The notes: generated by a model from the sequence alone, not told the origin. A DNA stretch of 64,000 nt from Pseudomonas sp. VD-NE ins (GCF_031882575.1 NZ_CP134772.1:1755001-1819000); one strand, 5' to 3'; shown: positions 43,664 through 54,741, numbered from the stretch's first letter. Program-made: numbers and translations.

Positions 43664-43707
43664 ACAAAAACCCGGCTACGCTTTATCGGCGTGCGCCGGG
43701 TTTTTGT
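43664..43707 (+). terminator. Rho-independent terminator after fliD
   Basis: ACAAAAACCCGGC pairs with GCCGGGTTTTTGT across an 18-nt loop. The flanking A and T tracts allow termination on either strand. A new promoter follows at once. Confidence 0.85.
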
Positions 43708-43716
43708 CTTTTAATC

Positions 43717-43743
43717 TAAAGTTTTGTGATTCGTTGGCGATAC
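43717..43743 (+). promoter_or_regulatory. Sigma-28 (FliA) promoter before fliS
   Basis: TAAAGTTT is an exact -35; an 11-bp spacer leads to GGCGATAC (6 of 8 of GCCGATAA). It is 38 bp upstream of the fliS ATG and 10 bp after the fliD terminator. Confidence 0.75.
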
Positions 43744-43780
43744 ACTGGTTATACGAGTCATTGTGGCAATGAGGTAGAAC

Positions 43781-44179
43781 ATGAATCCGATGTTAGCCCT
43801 TCGGCAGTATCAGAAAGTCGGCGCACACGCTCAGACATCCGAAGCGAGCCCGCACCGTCTGGTGCAAATGTTGATGGAAGGTGGACTGGCGCGTATCGCT
43901 CAGGCCAAAGGCGCCATCGAGCGCAAGGATATTCCAGGCAAATGCACTTCGATCAGCAAGGCGATCGGCATTGTCAGTGGTCTGCGCGAAGGTCTGGATC
44001 TGGAAAACAGTGCGGATACACTGGCGGACCTGGACGGGCTGTACATCTACATGATGAAGCGCCTCGCCGAGGCGAACATCAGCAGTGATCTGCGCATTCT
44101 CGACGAGGTTGCAGGCCTGCTGAGTACGGTAAAAGAAGGCTGGGATGCGATCGCGCCCACGCCAGCTCCGCAGTTCTGA
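43781..44179 (+). CDS. fliS: Flagellin export chaperone FliS
   Basis: A 132-aa cytoplasmic chaperone that binds the C-terminus of FliC and prevents early polymerisation. The N-terminal LRQYQKVGAHAQTSEASPHR and the helical body (LVQMLMEGGLARIAQAKGAI, LYIYMMKRLAEAN) are typical. GAGGTAG precedes the ATG. Confidence 0.95.
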   Translation: MNPMLALRQYQKVGAHAQTSEASPHRLVQMLMEGGLARIAQAKGAIERKDIPGKCTSISKAIGIVSGLREGLDLENSADTLADLDGLYIYMMKRLAEANISSDLRILDEVAGLLSTVKEGWDAIAPTPAPQF

Positions 44180-44190
44180 AGGAGATCGTC

Positions 44191-44487
44191 ATGAGTCTTG
44201 TATTGCAGCGAATCGCCGATACCCGTGAAGCGTTGGTCACAGCTTTGGCCGAGCGTAATTGGGAAGCCATTGGCGAGCTGGATCTGGCTTGCCGTTCCTG
44301 CATGGAAGACGTCATGGCTGAGGCTTCGCTGGACGAGGTCGCGTTGCGTGACAATCTTGAAGAGTTGCTCCATGTCTACAAGGAGCTTCTTGAGGTGGCC
44401 ATGGGTGAGCGGCAAGCGATTGCCAACGAGATGTCGCAGATCACCCAAGCGCAGAACGCGGCAAAGGTTTACCATCTGTTTGGTTAA
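44191..44487 (+). CDS. fliT: FliT-like flagellar chaperone
   Basis: A 98-aa all-helical small protein directly after fliS, with a strong GAAGGAGA ribosome-binding site. The sequence pattern (LALAERNWEAIGELD type, then VYKELLEVAMGERQAIA) and location fit FliT, which chaperones FliD. Sequence conservation in this family is low, so the name rests partly on context. Confidence 0.78.
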   Translation: MSLVLQRIADTREALVTALAERNWEAIGELDLACRSCMEDVMAEASLDEVALRDNLEELLHVYKELLEVAMGERQAIANEMSQITQAQNAAKVYHLFG

Positions 44488-44525
44488 TTAACACTCAGTT
44501 AATCCAGACATGTGCGCCATAAATT

Positions 44526-44554
44526 TGACTGTGCACGGTTTTTTGACTTAACTA
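44526..44554 (+). promoter_or_regulatory. Possible sigma-70 promoter of fleQ
   Basis: TTGACT, 17 bp, TTAACT lies in the fliT-fleQ gap. The -35 is good but the -10 matches only 3 of 6, so this is tentative. Confidence 0.3.
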
Positions 44555-44599
44555 GTGGCTGTTTTCAGATTTCAGGCGTCTACAGGCACATGGTGTCCT

Positions 44600-44616
44600 G
44601 CAAGCGTCTCGCTTGC
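44600..44616 (+). promoter_or_regulatory. Perfect hairpin in the fleQ leader
   Basis: GCAAGCG-TCT-CGCTTGC has a 7-bp perfect stem and a 3-nt loop, 43 nt before the fleQ ATG. It may be an RNA hairpin or an operator palindrome. Confidence 0.45.
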
Positions 44617-44659
44617 CCCTAATTTCGGGCATTGAGTTGACTAGGGAAGTTGCTATTGC

Positions 44660-46135
<1,476 letters not shown>

Positions 46136-46147
46136 CGCCTGTTTTTC

Positions 46148-46176
46148 AACTGCTTCATTTATAAGCAGTTTTTTTT
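46148..46176 (+). terminator. Rho-independent terminator after fleQ
   Basis: AACTGCTT-CATTTAT-AAGCAGTT is followed by a T tract ending one base before the fleS promoter. Confidence 0.9.
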
Positions 46177-46192
46177 AGGCACGGGTATTGCT
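46177..46192 (+). promoter_or_regulatory. Sigma-54 promoter of fleSR
   Basis: AGGCACGGGTATTGCT has GG (46178), 10 bp, GC (46190), and near-consensus GGCAC and TTGCT. It directly follows the fleQ terminator and matches the known RpoN/FleQ control of fleSR. Confidence 0.85.
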
Positions 46193-46244
46193 ACAGCCCT
46201 CGCAACGTTCCGTTTAACTGACGGTCAGCCAAGCGAGAAGCACA

Positions 46245-47453
46245 ATGCCCCACGCCCAGATGTCTTCTGCCTCCAGTCCCGAGGGGCAACCGTCCTCCGT
46301 AGAACAGGCAAGCCGACAGGGCCTTGAGCAGGCATTCGAACTGTTCAGCCAGATGTCCAGCCAACTGACGGATTCCTACAGCATGCTTGAAGCGCGGGTG
46401 ACCGAGCTCAAGGGTGAACTGGCGGTGGTCAGTGCCCAGCGCATGCAGGAGCTGGCGGAAAAAGAACGCTTGGCCAACCGCCTGCAAAATCTCCTCGATC
46501 TGTTGCCCGGTGGCGTCATCGTCATTGACGGTCACGGCATGGTGCGCGAAGCCAATCCGGCCGCCATCGAACTGCTCGGTTTGCCGCTTGAGGGCGAGTT
46601 GTGGCGCCATGTGATTGCGCGCTGCTTTGCCCCGCGTGAAGACGACGGTCATGAAATTTCCTTGAAAAACGGCCGACGCCTGTCGATTGCCACGCGCTCG
46701 CTGGATGCCGAGCCGGGGCAATTGGTGCTGCTCAACGACCTGACAGAAACCCGTCATCTGCAGGATCAACTGGCACGCCACGAGCGCTTGTCTTCGCTGG
46801 GCCGCATGGTCGCCTCGCTGGCCCATCAGATCCGCACGCCGCTGTCCGCCGCTTTGCTTTACGCCAGTCATTTGACTGAGCAGGCATTGCCGGTCGCCAC
46901 CCAGCAGCGTTTCGCCGGGCGCCTGAAAGAGCGTTTGCACGAACTCGAGCATCAGGTGCGTGACATGCTGGTGTTCGCTCGCGGCGAGTTGCCGCTGACC
47001 GATCGCCTCACACCCAGCGCCTTGATGCAGGCACTGCAAGCCGCAGCGCTGACTCATGTGCAGGATCTGCCGATCCGCTGGCAGTGCGACAGCCATGCCG
47101 GCGAGCTGCTGTGCAATCGCGACACGCTGGTCGGGGCGCTATTGAATTTGATTGAGAACGCAATTCAGGCCAGTGCCGGCGATGTCCGCCTGAAAGTGCA
47201 TTGCTACGCCCGCGACAACAGCTTGCGCCTGTGCATCAGCGACAGTGGCAGCGGCATCGAACCGGCCGTTCTGGCGCGGCTCGGCGAACCGTTTTTTACC
47301 ACCAAAGTCACCGGCACCGGCCTCGGCCTGACCGTGGTCAAGGCGGTGGCGCGGGCGCATCAGGGAGAATTGCTGCTGCGTTCGCGGGTCGGGCGCGGTA
47401 CGTGCGCGCAGGTGATCCTGCCGCTGTTTTCCGCTGTACAGGGGGCTGAGTGA
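46245..47453 (+). CDS. fleS: Flagellar two-component sensor kinase FleS
   Basis: A 402-aa soluble histidine kinase with no membrane segment. An N-terminal coiled coil (about 25-80) leads to a PAS domain (about 80-170), HisKA with phospho-His H194 (SLAHQIRTPLSA) and HATPase_c with GTGLGLTVVKAVARAH. It phosphorylates FleR. ATG 46245 is used; ATG 46260 is an alternative. Confidence 0.94.
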   Translation: MPHAQMSSASSPEGQPSSVEQASRQGLEQAFELFSQMSSQLTDSYSMLEARVTELKGELAVVSAQRMQELAEKERLANRLQNLLDLLPGGVIVIDGHGMVREANPAAIELLGLPLEGELWRHVIARCFAPREDDGHEISLKNGRRLSIATRSLDAEPGQLVLLNDLTETRHLQDQLARHERLSSLGRMVASLAHQIRTPLSAALLYASHLTEQALPVATQQRFAGRLKERLHELEHQVRDMLVFARGELPLTDRLTPSALMQALQAAALTHVQDLPIRWQCDSHAGELLCNRDTLVGALLNLIENAIQASAGDVRLKVHCYARDNSLRLCISDSGSGIEPAVLARLGEPFFTTKVTGTGLGLTVVKAVARAHQGELLLRSRVGRGTCAQVILPLFSAVQGAE

Positions 47454-47458
47454 AAGAC

Positions 47459-48850
47459 ATGGGCATCAAGGTTTTGCTGGTCGAGGATGACCGCTCGTTG
47501 CGCGAGGCGCTGGCCGATACGTTACTGCTGGCCGGGCACGATTACCACGCGGTCGGTTGCGCTGAAGACGCGCTGACGGCAGTAGCGCGCGAGGCGTTCA
47601 GCCTGGTGGTCAGTGACGTCAACATGCCCGGCATGGACGGTCATCAATTGCTCGGCCTGCTGCGTGCCCGCCAACCGCAATTGCCGGTGTTGCTGATGAC
47701 GGCGCACGGTGCGGTCGAGCGCGCGGTCGATGCGATGCGCCAGGGGGCGGCTGACTACCTGGTCAAACCTTTCGAGCCTAAAGCCTTGCTGGATCTGGTC
47801 GCACGACATGCGCTGGGCAATATTGGCGCGAGCGAGAGCGAAGGCCCGATTGCGGTCGAGCCGGCGAGTACCCAACTGCTTGAGTTGGCCGCGCGCGTCG
47901 CACGCAGCGACTCCACGGTGCTGATTTCTGGCGAGTCCGGCACCGGTAAAGAGGTGCTGGCGCGCTATATTCATCAGCAATCCCATCGCGCCAGCCAGCC
48001 GTTCATTGCGATCAACTGCGCGGCGATCCCGGACAACATGCTCGAAGCCACGTTGTTCGGCCACGAGAAGGGTTCCTTCACCGGCGCCATTGCCGCGCAG
48101 GCCGGCAAGTTCGAACAAGCCGACGGCGGCACGCTGTTGCTCGATGAAATCTCCGAAATGCCCCTTGGCCTGCAAGCCAAACTGCTGCGCGTATTGCAGG
48201 AGCGCGAGGTTGAGCGCGTCGGTGCGCGTAAACCGATCGCTCTGGATATTCGTGTGGTCGCCACCACCAACCGCGATCTGGCAGGCGAAGTAGCGGCGGG
48301 GCGGTTCCGTGAAGACCTTTTTTACCGTCTGTCGGTTTTCCCCCTGGCCTGGCGTCCACTTCGCGAGCGCACTGCCGATATCCTGCCGCTGGCCGAAAGG
48401 TTGTTGGCCAAACACGTCAATAAAATGAAGCATGCGGCGGCGAAACTCTCGCCCGACGCGCAAGTGTGCCTGACCGCTTACCCGTGGCCGGGCAATGTGC
48501 GTGAGCTGGATAACGCCATTCAGCGTGCGCTGATCCTGCAGCAGGGCGGTTTGATTCAGCCGCAGGATTTCTGTCTGGCCGGTCCCGTGACGTACAACGC
48601 GATGCCTGTCACCGCGCCGGTGTCAGCGGTGCTTCGCGAGGTGGAAATCGAAGCGGATTCGGCCGGCGCCCTGGGTGATGACCTGCGCCGCCGGGAGTTT
48701 CAGATGATCATCGACACCCTGCGTGCCGAACGTGGTCGCCGCAAGGAGGCCGCGGAAAAGCTCGGCATCAGCCCGCGCACCCTGCGCTACAAACTGGCGC
48801 AAATGCGCGATGCCGGGATGGACGTCGAAGGTTATCTGTTTGCCACCTGA
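47459..48850 (+). CDS. fleR: Flagellar two-component response regulator FleR
   Basis: About 463 aa. The receiver has D10/D11 and phospho-acceptor D53 (VSDVNMPGMDG); the AAA+ domain has Walker A GESGTGKE and the sigma-54 loop reads GSFTGA, a tolerated variant of GAFTGA; a Fis-type HTH (AAEKLGISPRTLRYKL) ends it. It activates later flagellar genes such as flgF-L. The ATG at 47459 matches the usual N-terminus (GIKVLLVEDD); GTG 47450, overlapping the fleS stop, is the alternative. Confidence 0.95.
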   Translation: MGIKVLLVEDDRSLREALADTLLLAGHDYHAVGCAEDALTAVAREAFSLVVSDVNMPGMDGHQLLGLLRARQPQLPVLLMTAHGAVERAVDAMRQGAADYLVKPFEPKALLDLVARHALGNIGASESEGPIAVEPASTQLLELAARVARSDSTVLISGESGTGKEVLARYIHQQSHRASQPFIAINCAAIPDNMLEATLFGHEKGSFTGAIAAQAGKFEQADGGTLLLDEISEMPLGLQAKLLRVLQEREVERVGARKPIALDIRVVATTNRDLAGEVAAGRFREDLFYRLSVFPLAWRPLRERTADILPLAERLLAKHVNKMKHAAAKLSPDAQVCLTAYPWPGNVRELDNAIQRALILQQGGLIQPQDFCLAGPVTYNAMPVTAPVSAVLREVEIEADSAGALGDDLRRREFQMIIDTLRAERGRRKEAAEKLGISPRTLRYKLAQMRDAGMDVEGYLFAT

Positions 48851-48894
48851 CGTCTGGCGCAACGATTTGAAAACGCTTTTCTGAAAGGGGTGCC

Positions 48895-48914
48895 CATGAG
48901 CTGGCACCCTTGTT
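48895..48914 (+). terminator. Hairpin after fleR that overlaps the fliE promoter
   Basis: GGGTGCC-CATGAGCT-GGCACCC, roughly 50 bp after fleR, is followed by TTGTT. The right arm includes the -24 element of the sigma-54 promoter at 48902. Confidence 0.6.
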
Positions 48915-48917
48915 GCT
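48902..48917 (+). promoter_or_regulatory. Sigma-54 promoter of fliE operon
   Basis: TGGCACCCTTGTTGCT fits TGGCAC-N5-TTGCT exactly, with the GG-N10-GC spacing. It is about 62 bp upstream of fliE. Confidence 0.92.
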
Positions 48918-48978
48918 AATACCTGTGTACCCGCCGAGTGAGTGTCAAAAAATTGCGGGCCGCCCAAGAGAGTAGACC

Positions 48979-49308
48979 ATGAGCCAAGGTATTGAATTTA
49001 ATCGGTTGATGATGGACATGAAGGCCATGAAACTGGACGCCATGTCTGCACCGAAATCGACGACCGCTGTCCCTGAATTGGCGGGCAGCAGCTTTTCCGA
49101 CATGCTCGGTCAGGCGATCAACAAGGTCAGCGATACCCAGACCGCGTCGACTCAGTTGGCCAACGCATTCGAAGTGGGCAAGAGCGGCGTCGATCTGACG
49201 GACGTGATGGTCGCTTCGCAAAAAGCCAGCGTGTCGTTCCAGGCTCTGACCCAGGTGCGCAACAAGCTGGTTCAGGCTTATCAAGACATCATGCAGATGC
49301 CGGTTTAA
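48979..49308 (+). CDS. fliE: Flagellar MS-ring/rod adaptor FliE
   Basis: A 109-aa small rod-base protein linking the MS ring to the rod. The C-terminal half ([20 protein letters not shown], then [17 protein letters not shown]) is the family signature. It is the first gene of fliEFGHIJ. Confidence 0.95.
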   Translation: MSQGIEFNRLMMDMKAMKLDAMSAPKSTTAVPELAGSSFSDMLGQAINKVSDTQTASTQLANAFEVGKSGVDLTDVMVASQKASVSFQALTQVRNKLVQAYQDIMQMPV

Positions 49309-49323
49309 GGACGAGATTGAGTC

Positions 49324-51111
49324 ATGGCAGAAGCAGTCGCCGATAACGTTCCGGCCAAGGCCACCCCGATAGACGGCAAACCGCCGTTGTTCGGCCTGTC
49401 CTTCCTGGAAAACCTCTCCGAGATGACCATGCTGCGTCAGGTGGGCCTGTTGGTCGGCCTGGCTGCGAGCGTGGCGATTGGCTTTGCCGTGGTGCTGTGG
49501 TCGCAGCAGCCGGATTACCGTCCGTTGTACGGCAGCCTTGCCGGCATGGACGCCAAACAGGTCATGGACACCCTGGCCGCCGCCGACATCCCTTACAACG
49601 TCGAACCGAACTCCGGCGCCTTGCTGGTCAAGGCCGATGACCTGTCCCGTGCGCGGATGAAACTCGCTGCTGCTGGTGTCACTCCCAGCGACGGCAATAT
49701 CGGTTTCGAAATCCTCGACAAGGAACAGGGTCTGGGCACCAGCCAGTTCATGGAAGCGACCCGTTATCGTCGTGGCCTGGAAGGTGAACTGGCGCGGACC
49801 ATTTCCAGCCTGAACAACGTCAAGGGTGCCCGCGTGCATCTGGCGATTCCGAAGAGTTCGGTGTTCGTCCGTGATGAGCGCAAGCCAAGTGCTTCGGTTC
49901 TGGTTGAACTGTACAGCGGTCGTTCGCTGGAGCCGGGTCAGGTGATTGCGATCATCAACCTGGTGGCGACTTCCGTTCCCGAGCTGAGCAAATCGCAGAT
50001 CACCGTCGTCGACCAGAAGGGCACTTTGCTCTCTGATCAGGCGGAAAACTCCGAAATGACCATGGCCGGCAAGCAGTTCGATTACAGCCGCCGCATGGAA
50101 AGCATGCTCACCCAGCGCGTGCACAACATTCTGCAGCCGGTACTGGGCAACGATCGCTACAAGGCCGAAGTCTCGGCCGATATCGATTTCAACGCCGTCG
50201 AGTCGACTGCCGAGCAGTTCAACCCGGATCAACCGGCGTTGCGCAGCGAGCAGTCGGTCAACGAACAACGCACCGCCAGCAATGGCCCGCAAGGTGTGCC
50301 GGGTGCCCTGAGCAACCAGCCACCGTCGCCAGCCTCTGCGCCGCAAACCACTGGTGGTGCCGCAGCGCCGGCCGCCATGGTCCAGCCGGGTCAGCCATTG
50401 GTTGATGCCAACGGTCAGCAGATCATGGACCCGGCCACCGGCCAGCCAATGCTCGCGCCGTACCCGGCCGACAAGCGTCAACAATCGACCAAGAACTTCG
50501 AGCTCGACCGTTCCATCAGCCACACCAAACAGCAGCAGGGTCGCCTCAATCGCCTGTCGGTGTCGGTGGTGGTCGACGATCAGGTCAAGGTCAACGCGGC
50601 CAACGGCGAAACCAGCCGTGCGCCGTGGAGCGCCGACGAATTGGCGCGCTTCACCCGTCTGGTCCAGGACGCTGTCGGTTTCGACGCCAGCCGTGGCGAC
50701 AGTGTCAGCGTGATCAACATGCCGTTCTCCGCCGAACGCGGCGAAGTGATTGCCGATATTCCGTTCTACTCCCAGCCATGGTTCTGGGACATCGTCAAAC
50801 AAGTGCTGGGGGTGTTGTTCATCCTGGTGCTGGTGTTTGGTGTGCTGCGTCCGGTGCTTAACAACATCACCGGCGGCGGCAAAGGCAAGGAGCTGGCCGG
50901 TCTGGGCAGCGACGTGGAACTCGGCGGGATGGGCGGCCTGGACGGCGAACTTTCCAACGACCGCGTAAGCCTCGGTGGTCCGCAGAGCATTCTGTTGCCG
51001 AGCCCGAGTGAGGGTTATGACGCGCAACTGAATGCAATCAAGAGTCTGGTGGCCGAGGATCCGGGTCGCGTGGCTCAGGTCGTGAAAGAGTGGATTAACG
51101 CAGATGAGTGA
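49324..51111 (+). CDS. fliF: Flagellar MS-ring protein FliF
   Basis: A 595-aa inner-membrane ring protein with two membrane segments (about 40-62 and 485-508) flanking a large periplasmic part. The YscJ-type ring motif PLYGSLAGMDAKQVMDTL lies near 64-81. The C-terminal tail (ending EWINADE) binds FliG. An Ala/Pro/Gln-rich loop (about 320-385) is longer than in enterobacteria. Confidence 0.96.
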   Translation: MAEAVADNVPAKATPIDGKPPLFGLSFLENLSEMTMLRQVGLLVGLAASVAIGFAVVLWSQQPDYRPLYGSLAGMDAKQVMDTLAAADIPYNVEPNSGALLVKADDLSRARMKLAAAGVTPSDGNIGFEILDKEQGLGTSQFMEATRYRRGLEGELARTISSLNNVKGARVHLAIPKSSVFVRDERKPSASVLVELYSGRSLEPGQVIAIINLVATSVPELSKSQITVVDQKGTLLSDQAENSEMTMAGKQFDYSRRMESMLTQRVHNILQPVLGNDRYKAEVSADIDFNAVESTAEQFNPDQPALRSEQSVNEQRTASNGPQGVPGALSNQPPSPASAPQTTGGAAAPAAMVQPGQPLVDANGQQIMDPATGQPMLAPYPADKRQQSTKNFELDRSISHTKQQQGRLNRLSVSVVVDDQVKVNAANGETSRAPWSADELARFTRLVQDAVGFDASRGDSVSVINMPFSAERGEVIADIPFYSQPWFWDIVKQVLGVLFILVLVFGVLRPVLNNITGGGKGKELAGLGSDVELGGMGGLDGELSNDRVSLGGPQSILLPSPSEGYDAQLNAIKSLVAEDPGRVAQVVKEWINADE

Positions 51112-52123
51112 TAACCGAGCCGCAACCTTAAAACTGACCAAGGTCGACAAAGCCGCGATTCTGCTGCTGTCCCTGGGTTCGACCGATGCCGCGCAAGTGC
51201 TGCGCCACATGGGCCCGAAAGAGGTTCAGCGGGTTGGTGTGGCCATGGCCCAGATGGGCAACGTCCATCGCGAGCAGGTCGAGCAGGTGATGAGCGAATT
51301 CGTCGACATCGTCGGCGACCAGACCAGCCTCGGCGTCGGTTCCGACGACTACGTGCGCAAAATGCTCACCCAGGCCCTGGGTGAAGACAAGGCCAACGGC
51401 CTGATCGACCGCATCCTGCTCGGTGGCAACACCAGTGGCCTCGACAGCCTGAAATGGATGGAACCGCGCGCGGTTGCCGACGTGATCCGTTACGAACACC
51501 CGCAGATTCAGGCGATCGTGGTCGCGTACCTCGACCCGGATCAGGCCGGTGAAGTGCTCGGCAACTTCGACCACAAGGTGCGTCTGGACATCATCTTGCG
51601 CGTGTCGTCGTTGAACACCGTGCAGCCAGCGGCACTGAAAGAACTCAACCAGATTCTCGAGAAGCAGTTCTCCGGCAACTCGAATGCCTCGCGCACCACC
51701 CTGGGTGGCATCAAGCGTGCGGCAGACATCATGAACTTCCTCGACAGCTCGATCGAAGGCCAGCTCATGGACTCGATCCGCGAAGTCGACGAAGACCTGT
51801 CCGGTCAGATCGAAGACCTCATGTTCGTGTTCAACAACCTTGCCGATGTCGACGACCGTGGCATTCAGGCGTTGCTGCGCGAAGTGTCTTCCGACGTGCT
51901 GGTGCTGGCCCTCAAGGGTTCCGACGAAGGCGTCAAAGAAAAGATCTTCAAGAACATGTCCAAACGTGCCGCCGAACTGTTGCGCGACGACCTCGAGGCC
52001 AAAGGCCCGGTACGCGTCAGCGACGTCGAAACCGCACAGAAAGAAATCCTCACCATTGCCCGTCGTATGGCCGAAGCCGGCGAAATCGTACTCGGTGGCA
52101 AAGGTGGCGAGGAAATGATCTAA
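51104..52123 (+). CDS. fliG: Flagellar motor switch protein FliG
   Basis: A 339-aa rotor protein. The N-terminal FliF-binding part, middle EHPQ motif (YEHPQIQAIVVAYL) and C-terminal torque helix (VLVLALKGSDEGVKEKIFKN) are present with conserved charged residues. It overlaps fliF by 8 bp. Confidence 0.97.
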   Translation: MSDNRAATLKLTKVDKAAILLLSLGSTDAAQVLRHMGPKEVQRVGVAMAQMGNVHREQVEQVMSEFVDIVGDQTSLGVGSDDYVRKMLTQALGEDKANGLIDRILLGGNTSGLDSLKWMEPRAVADVIRYEHPQIQAIVVAYLDPDQAGEVLGNFDHKVRLDIILRVSSLNTVQPAALKELNQILEKQFSGNSNASRTTLGGIKRAADIMNFLDSSIEGQLMDSIREVDEDLSGQIEDLMFVFNNLADVDDRGIQALLREVSSDVLVLALKGSDEGVKEKIFKNMSKRAAELLRDDLEAKGPVRVSDVETAQKEILTIARRMAEAGEIVLGGKGGEEMI

Positions 52124-52127
52124 GCCC

Positions 52128-52934
52128 ATGGACAAGCACGACGACGATGTGACGGATCTGATCCGTGCCCGCGATGTCCGGGGTTTCGAATCCTGGGCCA
52201 TGCCCAGCTTCGACCCGCCGAAACCGGAACCCGAGCCTGAGCCGGAGCCCGAACCGCCGGAAATGGAAGAAGTGCCGCTGGAAGAAGTCCAGCCACTGAC
52301 CCTGGAAGAACTCGAAAGCATCCGTCAAGAGGCTTACAACGAAGGCTTCGGCATCGGCGAAAAAGAAGGCTTTCACAGCGCCACGCTCAAGGTCCGTCAG
52401 GAAGCTGAAGTGGCACTGGCGGCAAAACTTGCCAGCCTTGAGCAACTGATGGCGAACCTGTTCGAGCCCATCGCCGAGCAAGATACACAGATCGAAAAGT
52501 CGCTGGTCGACCTCGTGCAACACGTCACCAAACAGGTGATCAAGCGCGAGCTGGCCATCGATTCGAGCCAGATCGAACACGTCATGCGCGATGCGCTCAA
52601 ACTGTTGCCGCTGGGTGTGGAAAACGTCCGTTTGTACGTCAATCCGCAGGACTTCGAGCAAGCCAAGGCCTTGCGCGAGCGTCATGAGGAAACCTGGCGC
52701 ATCGTCGAAGACGAATCGCTGTTGCCGGGCGGCTGCCGGGTTGAAACCGAGCACAGCCGCATCGATGCCAGCATTGAAACCCGCGTCGCTCAGGTCATGG
52801 CGAAATTGTTCGATCAGTTGCACGAACAGGCTTTGCACCCGGCTGAAGCGGATCTGACCCTGGATATTCCAGAAGACGTAAAACCGGCGGCCACACCTGA
52901 AGAGCCGCTCGCGGACGATCCCGATGCGCCTTGA
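52128..52934 (+). CDS. fliH: Flagellar export ATPase regulator FliH
   Basis: A 268-aa stator-like regulator of FliI. The N-terminus has a Pro-Glu repeat stretch ([19 protein letters not shown], about 25-45), then a helix with GxxxG-like spacing ([15 protein letters not shown]) and a C-terminal FliI-binding domain. It overlaps fliI by 11 bp. Confidence 0.92.
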   Translation: MDKHDDDVTDLIRARDVRGFESWAMPSFDPPKPEPEPEPEPEPPEMEEVPLEEVQPLTLEELESIRQEAYNEGFGIGEKEGFHSATLKVRQEAEVALAAKLASLEQLMANLFEPIAEQDTQIEKSLVDLVQHVTKQVIKRELAIDSSQIEHVMRDALKLLPLGVENVRLYVNPQDFEQAKALRERHEETWRIVEDESLLPGGCRVETEHSRIDASIETRVAQVMAKLFDQLHEQALHPAEADLTLDIPEDVKPAATPEEPLADDPDAP

Positions 52935-54282
52935 ACGCACCAGTTTCGCCAAGCGCCTGAGCAGTTATGCCGAGGCCGTTGAAATTGCCGGTGCGCCGAT
53001 TCTTGAAGGTCGCCTGTTGCGCATGGTCGGCCTCACCCTTGAAGCCGAAGGCCTGCGCGCGGCCATGGGCACGCGCTGCCTGGTGATCAATGACGACAGC
53101 TATCACCCGTCGCAGGTGGAAGCGGAAGTCATGGGTTTTTCCGGCAGCAAAGTCTTTCTGATGCCGGTCGGCAGCGTCGCTGGTATCGCCCCGGGCGCCC
53201 GTGTGGTGCCATTGGCTGATACCGGACGCTTGCCGATGGGCATGAGCATGCTCGGTCGCGTCCTCGACGGCGCCGGTCGTGCGCTGGACGGCAAGGGCGG
53301 CATGAAGGCTGAAGACTGGGTGCCGATGGACGGCCCGACCATCAACCCGCTCAACCGTGACCCGATCAGCGTGCCGCTGGACGTGGGTATACGTTGCATC
53401 AACGGTTTGCTGACGGTCGGGCGTGGTCAGCGTCTGGGTCTGTTCGCCGGTACCGGTGTCGGTAAATCGGTACTGCTGGGCATGATGACGCGCTTCACCG
53501 AGGCCGACATTATCGTCGTTGGCCTGATCGGTGAGCGCGGTCGCGAAGTTAAGGAGTTCATCGAGCACAGCCTCGGTGAAGAAGGCCTCAAGCGTTCCGT
53601 CGTCGTCGCTTCGCCGGCGGACGATGCGCCGCTGATGCGTTTGCGTGCAGCCATGTACTGCACGCGCATCGCCGAGTATTTCCGCGACAAGGGCAAGAAC
53701 GTCCTGTTGCTGATGGATTCGCTGACCCGTTTCGCTCAGGCCCAGCGGGAAATTGCTTTGGCCATCGGCGAGCCGCCAGCGACCAAGGGTTATCCGCCAT
53801 CGGTGTTCGCCAAATTGCCGAAACTGGTGGAGCGCGCGGGTAATGCGGAGAAGGGCGGTGGTTCGATCACTGCGTTCTACACCGTACTGTCCGAAGGCGA
53901 TGACCAGCAGGATCCGATTGCCGACTCGGCCCGAGGCGTACTCGACGGCCACATCGTGCTGTCCCGGCGCTTGGCCGAAGAGGGACACTATCCGGCCATC
54001 GACATCGAAGCATCGATCAGCCGGGTGATGCCGGCGGTGGTCTCGCCCGAACATATGCAGCGCGCGCAATACTTCAAGCAGTTGTGGTCGCGTTATCAGC
54101 AGAGTCGCGATCTGATCAGCGTCGGTGCCTACGTTGCCGGCGGCGACCGCGAGACCGATCTGGCGATTTCCCTGCAACCGCAGTTGGTCCGCTACCAGCG
54201 TCAGGGCCTCAACGACAAAATCAACATGGGTGAAAGCCAGGCTTACCTCGAAACCCTGTTTGCCCCAGCGGCGGGCGGGTAA
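52924..54282 (+). CDS. fliI: Flagellum-specific ATPase FliI
   Basis: A 452-aa F1-beta-like ATPase powering export. Walker [16 protein letters not shown] (about 175-189), the Walker B region [17 protein letters not shown] and the signature [13 protein letters not shown] are present. It forms a hexamer with FliJ as stalk and FliH as regulator. Confidence 0.97.
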   Translation: MRLERTSFAKRLSSYAEAVEIAGAPILEGRLLRMVGLTLEAEGLRAAMGTRCLVINDDSYHPSQVEAEVMGFSGSKVFLMPVGSVAGIAPGARVVPLADTGRLPMGMSMLGRVLDGAGRALDGKGGMKAEDWVPMDGPTINPLNRDPISVPLDVGIRCINGLLTVGRGQRLGLFAGTGVGKSVLLGMMTRFTEADIIVVGLIGERGREVKEFIEHSLGEEGLKRSVVVASPADDAPLMRLRAAMYCTRIAEYFRDKGKNVLLLMDSLTRFAQAQREIALAIGEPPATKGYPPSVFAKLPKLVERAGNAEKGGGSITAFYTVLSEGDDQQDPIADSARGVLDGHIVLSRRLAEEGHYPAIDIEASISRVMPAVVSPEHMQRAQYFKQLWSRYQQSRDLISVGAYVAGGDRETDLAISLQPQLVRYQRQGLNDKINMGESQAYLETLFAPAAGG

Positions 54283-54288
54283 CCGGCC

Positions 54289-54741
54289 ATGGCCACCGTC
54301 AGTCGAGCCGCGCGTCTGGCGCCGGTGGTGGACATGGCCGAACAGGCCGAGAAAACCGCCGTGCAACGGCTGGGCTATTTTCAGGGCCAGGTAAAGGTTG
54401 CAGAAAGCAAACTGGCCGACCTCAACGCCTTCCGTCTGGATTACTCGCAGCAATGGATCGTGCGCGGCAGCACCGGCGTGAGCGGGCAATGGCTGCTTGG
54501 TTTTCAGGGCTTTCTGGCGCAACTCGACACTGCGGTTGATCAGCAGCGCCAGAGCCTGGTCTGGCACCAGAACAAGCTCGACAAGGCCCGTGAGGAATGG
54601 CAACAAGCGTTCGCCAAGGTCGAAGGTTTGCGCAAACTGGTGCAGCGTTATCGCGAAGAGGCGCAACGCCTTGAAGACAAGCGCGAGCAGAAGTTGCTCG
54701 ACGAGTTGTCGCAGCGCTTGCCACGGCAGAATCCGTTTTAA
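54289..54741 (+). CDS. fliJ: Flagellar export protein FliJ
   Basis: A 150-aa coiled-coil protein (about 10-140 helical; VKVAESKLADLNAFRLDY, LVWHQNKLDKAREEW). It acts as the gamma-like stalk of the export ATPase. It ends RLPRQNPF just before a REP pair. Confidence 0.92.
   Translation: MATVSRAARLAPVVDMAEQAEKTAVQRLGYFQGQVKVAESKLADLNAFRLDYSQQWIVRGSTGVSGQWLLGFQGFLAQLDTAVDQQRQSLVWHQNKLDKAREEWQQAFAKVEGLRKLVQRYREEAQRLEDKREQKLLDELSQRLPRQNPF

Noticed and set aside
48916-51210. Long minus-strand open frame (about 764 codons) opposite fliE/fliF
   Set aside because: Antisense to recognised fliE and fliF, composition typical of shadow frames in GC-rich DNA.
52795-54666. Long minus-strand open frame opposite fliI/fliJ
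   Set aside because: Antisense to a fully conserved FliI; no start signal or domain.
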